From Malus domestica (Eukaryota > Streptophyta > Magnoliopsida > Rosales > Rosaceae), in assembly GCF_042453785.1 (NCBI RefSeq), contig NC_091673.1, positions 1,061,501 through 1,125,500 on the forward strand: a stretch of DNA of 64,000 nt, given 5' to 3'. This document shows positions 55,648-64,000 of this stretch, piece after piece (positions within the stretch are counted from its first letter, which is position 1; every line of letters starts with the position of its first letter). The position numbers and the translations under genes are program-made. The notes beneath the pieces are model-generated. The model made no database searches, was not told the DNA's origin, and was given only the letters and a program-made list of their open reading frames with translations.

Positions 55648-58600
55648 TGTTGAAACTGAACTAGGTTTACGTGAAGTTTTGAGAATACGAACACAAAGTA
55701 TATTGCACTGGATAACTCAGAAGCATTATTATTAAACTGAAAGACATCAATCAGCTATTAAATAGCCTTACATCAACAAGAAAAATGAAATAACAACCCA
55801 CGATAACAACAACCCTAGAATCGTGGTAATCGACTAATTCAAAAACAGATAACAAACTTGTCCCTCAAGTATAGGAGGGTTATTAGCACGCCCGGGGTAT
55901 AAGCCCTAGAATAAAGGAAACCTATCAACTAGAATCTTTGACAACTTCAACATCCTCCCTTAAACTGAATACTATTGATTCAGTTTATTCCAGGCCATTT
56001 GCATACACCCATTAGGTCTCGCAGTTTCTGAAATACTTCAAGTTTCAGTGGCTTCGTCATCACGTCTGCAATCTACTCCTGAGTAGAACACTGCAGCAGC
56101 TCCACTACTTCATCCTTAACAAGATCTCGAAGGAAGTGAAACCTTACATCTATATGTTTACTGCGACCATGCATTACTGGATTCTTTGACAGCTTAATGG
56201 TTGAGATATTATCACAGTAAACCTTTGTTGGACCGTTTTGCCTTAGATTCAAGCAACTCAAAATTCTTCTTATCCACACCACTTGACACGTACTTGAAGC
56301 AGCAGCAATGAATTCTGCTTCAGTAGTAGAAAGAGTGACCACTGGTTGCTTCTTTGAGGACCATGATACTGCACCTGAATTCATCATAAATACATAACCT
56401 GAAGTACTTTTTCTGTCATCTTGATCACCGGCATAGTCACTGTCCGTATAGCCAATGAGCTCTTCATCTCCTCCCTTCTTGTAAAATACCCCAAAATCAC
56501 CAGTTCCCTTCACGTATCTTAAGATCCTTTTGACTGCCAAGAAATGAGTCTCTGTAGGATTCTCCATATACCTGCTAATTAGACTTATAGCGTACATAAG
56601 ATCAGGTCGTGTAGCTGTTAAATACATAAGACTCCCAACCATTTGCTTATAGTGTGTGCTGTCTACTTTTGCTCCCCCTTCATCACGAGTGAGTTTGAAT
56701 CCAGGAACCACAGGGTTGTGCACTGAGTTGCACTGACCCATGTTGAACCTGTCTAACACTTCCTGTGCATACTTACGCTGACTTATAAAAATGCCATCTG
56801 GTTTCTGTAGTACTTCAATGCCAAGAAAGAATCTCATACTTCCGAGATCAGTCATATCGAATTCTATCATCATGGATCTCTTAAATTTCTCAAACAACAC
56901 CCTATCATTTCCAGTAAAAATGAGATCATCAACATATAAGCATACGATCAAAATTTTACCTTAACTGGCTGTCTTGATAAACAATGTGTGCTCAAAAGGA
57001 CATTTGCTGAATCCCTCTTTGATAAAATAGGATTCTATTCTACTGTACCATGCTCGTGGAGCCTGCTTGAGCCCGTATAGTGCCTTCTTGAGACGATAGA
57101 CCTTGCCTTCGCTTCCTTTCTGTTCATATCCAGGTGGTTGTTCAACGAAAACCTCTTCATTGATCTCTCCATGCAAGAAAGCTGCTTTGACGTCGAGTTG
57201 GTAAATCTTCCAGCTCATTTGTGCAGCAATGGATATAACCATCCGAATTGTATCCATTCGTGCCACTGGTGCAAATACTTCAGAAAAATCCACTCCATAT
57301 CGTTGGCAATATCCCTTCGCAACAAGCCGAGCCTTATACTTGTCTACCTCCCCATTTTCATTCAATTTTGTCTTGAAAACCCATTTGACTCCAATGGTTT
57401 TTCCCCATGTTGGTAGGTCAGTCAATTCCCACGTATGGTTCTTCTCTATTGTTTCTATCTCTCTATCCATTGCTTGTTTCCACTTTTCACTTTTCACAGC
57501 TTCACAATAGCTAGTAGGATCGCCATTCGTAAACAAAGCTAGATGAGCCAAGTTCATACCTTCTTCATCAAAGAGACCTTCACCAGCGTCATAGTCTCTC
57601 ATCCAAATTGGTGGCCTTCGAGCTTGTCCCTCTTGAGGTGCACTACCTTCATTTATGGCATTTTCTGATTCAAATGAATTATTGCCATCTGACCCATGAA
57701 CGTCAGTTTCTTCTTCATCTCCTTCATCTTCTTCTTCATTTCCTTCAACCCCAGAATCAAGATCATCTAAAATATTTTGCTCATGACTGTCATCCCAATT
57801 CCACTGTTGATCTTCTTCAAATACTACATCTCGACTTATGATGATTTTATTTGAAATAGGATCAAACAATCTATAAGCTTTGGACTCCTCACTTACCCCC
57901 AACAGTATACATTTGAGGCTTTTGTCATCAAGCTTCAATCTTTTGCTATCTGGTACGTGCACATGAGAGATGCAATCAAAAACCCTAAAGTGCTCTACCG
58001 AGGGTTTGCGCCCACTCATTGCTTCCTCAGGTGTTTTGCTCTTTACTGCAAGGGTCGAACTTCGATTCAGCACATGGACAACCCAGTTCACTGCTTCAGG
58101 CCAAAAGGTCTTTGGAATCCGTTAATCTGATAGCATACATCGAACCATATTCATGATAGTTCGATTCTTCCGTTCAGCAACCCCGTTCTGTTGAGGCGTA
58201 TAGGCAGCTGTCAACTGCCTTTGAAAGCCATTCTCATTGCAGAAATCTGTGAATTCATGTGATGTGAACTCACCTCCTCGATCCGTCCTCAAACCCCTTA
58301 TGAATGATCCAGTTTCCTTCTCCAATTTGGCTTTGTATGTTTTGAATACGGTGAAGGCTTCTGATTTCTCCACCAGAAAGTAAACCCAAGTTCTTCTACT
58401 ATAGTCATCAGTAAAAGTGATAAAATATCTCTTCTTACTGTTTGAGATTGGATTTATGGGACCACAGATGTCAGCGTGTATCAACTGCAGAATCTTTGAC
58501 GCTCTCCACACACTTTCCCTAGGAAAAGAGTCACGATGCTGCTTCCCCACAAGGCAGCCTTCATACACGTTCTGAGAAGCTTTGAGCTTTGGCAGCCCCT

Positions 58601-60373
58601 TAACCATGTTCTTTTGTTATAGCACCTTCAGACCGCTCCAACTTAAGTGTCCATATCGACAATGCCAGCGATCAGCTTGATCTGTGGTTGTCATGGAGAG
58701 ACAACTTTGTTCCTTTACCGGACAGCGAGCACACAAGGCAAACATCCTGTTGTATGTCATCTCAGTTTCAAGAATGAGACATTTCTCAGGGTGAAAGATC
58801 TTACACTTTCCATGTTGCATGAGCACTGCGAGTCCCCTCTCTTGCAGTTGACCAATACTCAACAAGTTATTCTTTAATTCAGGTACAAAGAAGACGTCTG
58901 TAATCACATGTATGATCCCATGCACCTCCATTCGTACTTTGCCCTTGCCTTGCACACTGAGACTGAAGTTGTTTCCCAGCTTGACTGACTTTCTGAAATT
59001 TGCATCTATTTCGACAAACGCTTCCTTTCTACCACACATGTGGTTGCTACATCCTGAGTCAAGAAACCAAATAAGCTTCATCTCAGCTTCCTTTGTATCC
59101 ACCAGCGCCTCCGTCTCAGCTTCCTTAGCATCCACCAGCGTCATTAGCAGCATCTCCTCATTTGTTTATGCAAAGTTAGCCTTGGAGTCCCTAGTTTTCT
59201 TAGGACATTCCCACTGAAAGTGCCCTGGTTCGTGACAGTTGTAGCATTCTATGATAGATTTGTCGAACCCAAATCTACCCCTTCCTCTACCTCTTCCCCG
59301 ATAGGAGCCTCGGCCACCACTTCTTCCTCCTTGTTGGACTCCAGTGGTAACTTGAAGAGCTTGTTCGTCCATCACATGTTGACCCATCCTTTGCTCATGC
59401 ACAAGCAGACTGCTCTGAAGTTCATCAATGGATAGAGTATCCAAGTCATTCGACTCCTCAATCGAACAGACCACATAGTCAAATTTTGACGTCATAGACC
59501 TCAAAACTTTCTCAATAATCACTATATCCTCCATTCTTTCTCCATGCACCCTCATCTTATTAGCTATGGTGAGTGTCCTCCCAAAATAATCATTAACAGT
59601 TTCTCTAGCCTTCATATGCAATACTTCGAACTCCTTTCGAAGTGCTTGCAACTGAGCACGCTTCACACGTTCAGTTCATTGGTACTTCTGCTTCAAGGAA
59701 TCCCATATGTCTTTCGCCGTGTCCTTCTTCAAGATCGTTTCAAGGATTGAACGATCAATGGCCTGAAACAAATAGTTCTTGGCTTTCAGGTCTTTCAGCT
59801 TCAGCTCATTCTGTGCCTTCTTCTGTGAATCACTAGAGTCCGCTCCTCCTGTGACTGCAGTGATCCCCGTCTCCACCAGGTTCCAATACTCCTTGGAACG
59901 CATAAAGTTTTCCATAAGCATGCTCCAGTGATCGTAGTGCCCATCGAGCCTCGGGATGGCAGGTTGCACAAAACTGTTCTCGGACGTCATATTCTTGTTC
60001 TTTCACGCAAGCAACTATGTTTGCTGGTTTTTGGTCAGGCCCCTGTGATGGGGCTCTGATACCAGATGTTGAAACTGAACTAGGTTTACGTGAAGTTTTG
60101 AGAATACGAACACAAAGTTTATTGCACTGGATAACTCAGAAGCATTCTTATTAAACTGAAAGACATCAATCAGCTATCAAAATAGCCTTACATCAACAAG
60201 AAAAATGAAATAACAACCCACGATAACAACAACCCTAGAATCGTGGTAATCGACTAATTCAAAAACAGATAACAAACTTGTCCCTCAAGTATAGGAGGGT
60301 TATTAGCACGTCCCAGGGTATAAGCCCTAGAATAAAGGAAACCTATCAACTAGAATCTTTGACAACTTCAACA
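55648..60373 (-). mobile_element. Ty1/copia LTR retrotransposon, broken
   Basis: LTRs lie at 55648-55952 (3') and 60067-60373 (5'), flanked by a 5-bp duplication CTGCC (55643-55647, 60374-60378). The primer site TGGTATCAGAGC for initiator tRNA-Met lies just inside the 5' LTR, and a purine tract AAGGGAGGA abuts the 3' LTR. Parts in minus order: gag with UBN2-type region and CCHC knuckle (roughly 59.2-60.0 kb), protease and GAG-pre-integrase (about 58.6-59.1 kb), integrase (about 57.9-58.6 kb), copia-type reverse transcriptase and RNase H (about 56.1-57.8 kb). The order gag-PR-INT-RT-RH defines Ty1/copia. The coding region is interrupted about five times. The LTRs differ by about 1.5 per cent, suggesting around half a million years or somewhat more. 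Confidence 0.93.
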
Positions 60374-60378
60374 CTGCC

Positions 60379-62640
60379 TCGGCTACAATCTTTGTTTTGG
60401 AAGTCCAAATTTTGTTGTCTGATCTGGTTTCACTTGGCAGATTGATATCGTTTGATAATACCGGGCCCTTTCTGTGCATTTGTTAGAAATTTGTTTTGGT
60501 GTGCCCGTTATGCCACGTCTTTGTATTTGAGGCTATGTTATCTACGCTGGGTAGTGGGTAATGTTATTACAGCGGTATTCTAAACTTATAATGTATTTTC
60601 ACTATATCCTATGACAGTGCGTCATTGGCTTTGGATCTGCCAGTGGCGCAGTCGGTGATGCCGGTGAACATACCCAAGCGAACATTTCCGGGGCTAATGG
60701 GGGATACAATTTTTTATTGGCTTGGTTCTCGTTGTGCTTTTCTTGATAACTCGGCAGAATTCGTACATTATGTTGTCTTGTATGGTGCGGTTCTTTACAT
60801 TTGTCCTATGGTGGAATAATAATCCCAGCAGTCAATGATCCTCGTTATCTGTCGTGCTTGTTGTTTGATTGCTAAGCGGGTTCTGTTACTGTCATATTTT
60901 CTTGGATCATCACCTATATCTATGGCTAATGGGGTTCTTGTTCTTCTGTTCTGCTTTTCTATTTTCATTTTTCCTAAATTTCCATGCCTAGCCAACAGAG
61001 AGTATTGTAGCCAAATACTGTTGATACTACTAAAAAGTTGGAGTAAACTTGATCTAAGTCTAATTTTGTGAATCGTTCTTGGGTTTAGCCCTCTTTATTG
61101 GGTTAGGTATATTCACTGGTCATCTGCATCAGCTTTTTATATTATCTTTTATCAAATTGTGATAAATGTCATCATTTTTTTACAGATTTATCGTTTACTC
61201 AATTTTAGGACAAAATCTAAAAATTAAATATTATTACTTATTTTTATGCTCCTAATTTGTATCTCAATTTTTTCTTCTACCTTCATCATAAGTTAACTGT
61301 GTTAACTAACACAATCTAATTTGTAGGTACTATATCGAATTTTGACTACAAAAATACTTTTTTTGTCCTTCCATGTTTCTAACACGCTCATGAAGTAGCA
61401 GTGTAGACAGAGAAAGTTTACCAAATTATCCTGATTACTACCATAAACGTGAGAGAAATGTATAGACTCAGTTTGGTTGGAGTCTACCGAATGACTCAAC
61501 CCAGTTCGGTCAAAGCCTATCGAAGGATGGTGCCTTGCTTCGGCATATGTGCACCAAACACTTATCTGCTTCGGCAGAGATCTACCGAATAGATTCGAAC
61601 CCAATTCTGGGTTTGTCTCTCTCACAATCCAATTTTGAGTTTGTGTTTTACAACATGTGGTAGAATCAGGGCCTACCAAGGTGTGGCATCATGACTGAAG
61701 CGTGATCCTTGGCACCAAAGACCTAAAACTTAAAGAATATTGGATATTGTTCCCGAACCTCAACCCTGCAGAATCTACTTGTGTCTCGAGATATTAAATA
61801 TCGATGATATCGGAAATATCGGCAGTCCAAAAACACGGAAATTTCGATGGAAATATCGGGATATTATCGATATTGATAAAAATTGAATAAAAACCATGGA
61901 AATTGTAAGAAAAACTTGAAAAATTTTATTGAAACTTTGCAGGATGTTTATTTAGTCAATTATCTATTAGTTTATCACAAAAAATTGGAAAGAAATGCAT
62001 TGCATGATAGATATAATTGATTTAAGTTGATTATATAACGAGCTGGCAAACATTATGAGTGTAGAAAATATGTAGTAATTAATGAAAGAAATTTAAACAC
62101 ACCATAATCATTTATATATAATGAATTAGTACAATATTTTACACTTTATACATTGCATGGTAAGATACATGAGTGACTTAGCAAGGTCTAAAATATCGAT
62201 GATATCGGAAATATCGGTAGTAAAAAAAAATATCGGTAGTCTAAAAACACGGAAATTTCGATGGAAATATCGGGATATTATGGATATTTTAGACCATGGT
62301 CTCGATGGAATAGATCATTGGTTATGCACATATTTGTGCCCCTACCAATGTTGTTGAGGAGTACCATTCTCGTAGTCAATATGTGAGATTGATTTTGCTC
62401 CACCGAACATCGTTGGAAGAGTAGAATTTTGACATGAATGACCTTGTTAGCCGAATCCTCTTAATCACTTTGGTTTACTTTGTGAACATTTTTCCATGTT
62501 CTTGGATTCAAGTTTGGTGTTTGCTTTAGTTATGGATAATCTTATTGATATTGTCCTTGAATACAAGTTAATTGAATCATGCTTCTTGTATAAATGTGAC
62601 TGAATTTAATTAAACACGTGATTATGTATGAATGTGGGAA
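60379..62640. other. Repeat-rich spacer right of the copia element
   Basis: The first bases continue the TPS 3' flank that the copia element split. About 60.4-61.1 kb has no recognised gene. At about 61480-61600, cggcagagatctaccgaat-like words resemble retroelement LTR debris. Two direct copies of a block with aatatcgatgatatcggaaa, atatcggtagt, aaacacggaaatttcgatgg and aatatcgggatatta lie at about 61795-61872 and 62190-62290; I cannot assign the family. Confidence 0.5.
61795..62290. repeat. Pair of atatcgg-rich direct repeats about 400 bp apart
   Basis: Both copies run from aaatatcgatgatatcggaa to gaaatatcgggatatta. The second contains an internal short duplication of aaatatcggtagt. The AT-rich middle shares no coding likeness. 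They may be ends of a small non-autonomous element or a nested duplicate. Confidence 0.6.
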
Positions 62641-62699
62641 AGTTAGTTCTTGAATGAGATACTACACACACTGACTTTATACCTAAATCACATCTCTAG

Positions 62700-64000
62700 C
62701 AACAACTTCATGTCTATCCAACCTGATTAAGAGCATTGGCACACTCCTCGTTGTATGAATGGTACTAAATTACCATGTTCGATACCTTATACTCTATTCG
62801 TTCTGGAAGAACGTCGTTGAGTTTTTTTAAAGATATTCGAGATGACAACGACCATGAATGAAACCACTGAAGAAAATAGAGTGAAATATCTTTGCACCAC
62901 TTCCAAAAATGAGTCTGAAGCTTTGATTTGGGCCTAATGGGTTGTCTCTCAATCGGGAACACACTACATGTGGCCGGCCTGGAGCCTGGTGATTGAGCAG
63001 TTTACTTGCTTTTACACGACCATTTGGGATACTTAGGTCGAACAATGATGCTATAACGCATCTCCTTACCCGAAGTAAGGATCTTGTGCTTACAAGCACA
63101 CATTGCCAAGTCTGCTCATTAGGAAAATTGATTTTCTATATCATTCCTCGCAAAGATACGAAATCACTATTTTTCACTGTGGATTCAAGGGAATACTGGT
63201 CATATGTTTGTCCACACACATTGCTGCTAAACCTCCTGGCCAATTAAAGGTTCACCACCCTACTTATCCCTTAAACTCTAGGAGACTGGATGATGCCAGA
63301 GAGTTTATATCGACAGTTTTCGATAAAGTATTGCACGTCTTTTAGGTTTATAATTGAACATTGAATTCCCATGTTCACCCTAAATAGCCTCGCATAACGA
63401 TCATAAAGCGCAATTTTAAATGATCGCCCATAATTTGGAAAACGTACCAAATTTTCGGTTTCTGCCTAGGGTTATGCAATCTTGTATGCAGCTATATTGG
63501 TCTACCTTAAGGCCCATTGCCACCGAACCTATTCGACGTTAGAGTTGGTTATTGGGTACGAACCTGACGTTTTTCGTATTTACGCATTTTGATATGCATT
63601 CCATGTGCCAAGTTGCGCTGCCGTAATGTGCCAATATGGTCATCAAAGAAGGGTGTGAATCTTTGTCAATTATGATTCTCCTTCATACTAGCTCTCTTAG
63701 AGCCTTTACATACGATCTTTTTACGCTTCATTTATAGGTTGTCACTTTAATGACAACCCGCCGTTAGGGGGAGATAAGAACGTAAATATTTCTATAGAAC
63801 GACGTGAATTTGTGTGGACGTTGCCCATTATGTCTCATCTCAATCCATGTACCGCACAAGTGTGATAAGCAAATGCGATGAATTCTAGCTTTCAGAATGT
63901 TGCTCCAGACGCATTCCTCTGATCTAGCTAAAGTGATGAGATCATATACCAATTGTGAACATGCATGCAAGGATAAACGTACTAAACGAACGTCGAGTCA
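62700..64000 (+). mobile_element. Old degraded Ty1/copia fragment, runs off the window
   Basis: Plus-strand translation shows scattered copia-like pieces in the expected order: a GAG-pre-integrase and integrase zinc region with CQVCSLGKLIF (about 63.1 kb), integrase-core-like words near 63.2-63.35 kb, and a post-integrase stretch (PPLGGDKNVN, then MSHLNPC at about 63.76-63.85 kb). It is heavily broken with many interruptions and no LTR in view. It is much older than the 55.6-kb element and on the opposite strand. The left limit is approximate. Confidence 0.65.

Noticed and set aside
1-64000. A novel multi-gene system or gene cluster
   Set aside because: Genes belong to unrelated, well-known plant families on both strands with their own promoters; nothing suggests a joint pathway.

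Overview
This window is nuclear DNA of a flowering plant. It holds intron-rich GT-AG genes with classic eudicot plant families (PLATZ, KNOX, HSFA8, SDS cyclin, VIT1, CCZ1), AT-rich spacers, and plant retroelements: Ty1/copia, a Cassandra-type TRIM carrying 5S-like sequence, a non-autonomous LTR element, an L1-type LINE, tRNA-derived SINEs and MITEs. Protein similarity recalled from memory points to Rosaceae, perhaps the apple/pear tribe. That placement is an inference and was not computed.

Layout. 0.05-4.5 kb: a young, complete-looking non-autonomous LTR retrotransposon on the minus strand. 5.1-6.6 kb: a single-exon ANTH/AP180-type clathrin assembly protein (-). 9.7-13.5 kb: POD1/TAPT1 (+), 11 exons, one intron of the minor U12 AT-AC class. 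15.6-17.0 kb: PLATZ zinc protein (+). 18.3-20.3 kb: BPA1-like RRM protein (+). 21.0-24.1 kb: meiotic cyclin SDS (-). 24.5-26.3 kb: a tandem array of about six units of roughly 325 bp. 26.6-29.7 kb: CCZ1 (+). 30.6-32.7 kb: a decaying LRR receptor kinase (+). 32.9-33.9 kb: a proline-rich protein of unknown function (-). 34.1 kb: tRNA-Lys(CTT). 34.9-37.3 kb: UCH2 deubiquitinase (-). 37.3-43 kb: repeat-rich spacer with MITEs and Cassandra. 43.1-46.4 kb: VIT1 (+), with a SINE and a foldback MULE in its introns. 47.2-49.1 kb: HSFA8 (-). 50.5-52.9 kb: a homeodomain-less KNOX (KNATM-like) gene (-) whose first intron holds a 5'-truncated LINE. 55.1-55.4 kb: the last exon of a class II trehalose-phosphate synthase pseudogene (+). 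55.6-60.4 kb: a broken Ty1/copia element. 60.4-64 kb: repeat-rich DNA ending in an old degraded copia fragment.

The genes are ordinary housekeeping or regulatory genes and do not form one pathway. Several (ANTH protein, POD1, BPA1-like, HSFA8, TPS, SDS, KNATM) correspond, from memory, to genes clustered in two Arabidopsis chromosome 1 segments, so the window looks like an ancestral gene neighbourhood later loosened by repeats. I found no convincing new multi-gene system. The most unusual signals are five evenly spaced clathrin-box motifs in the ANTH protein, the U12 AT-AC intron of POD1, and complementary GA/CU tracts flanking the 5' part of the KNATM-like pre-mRNA.
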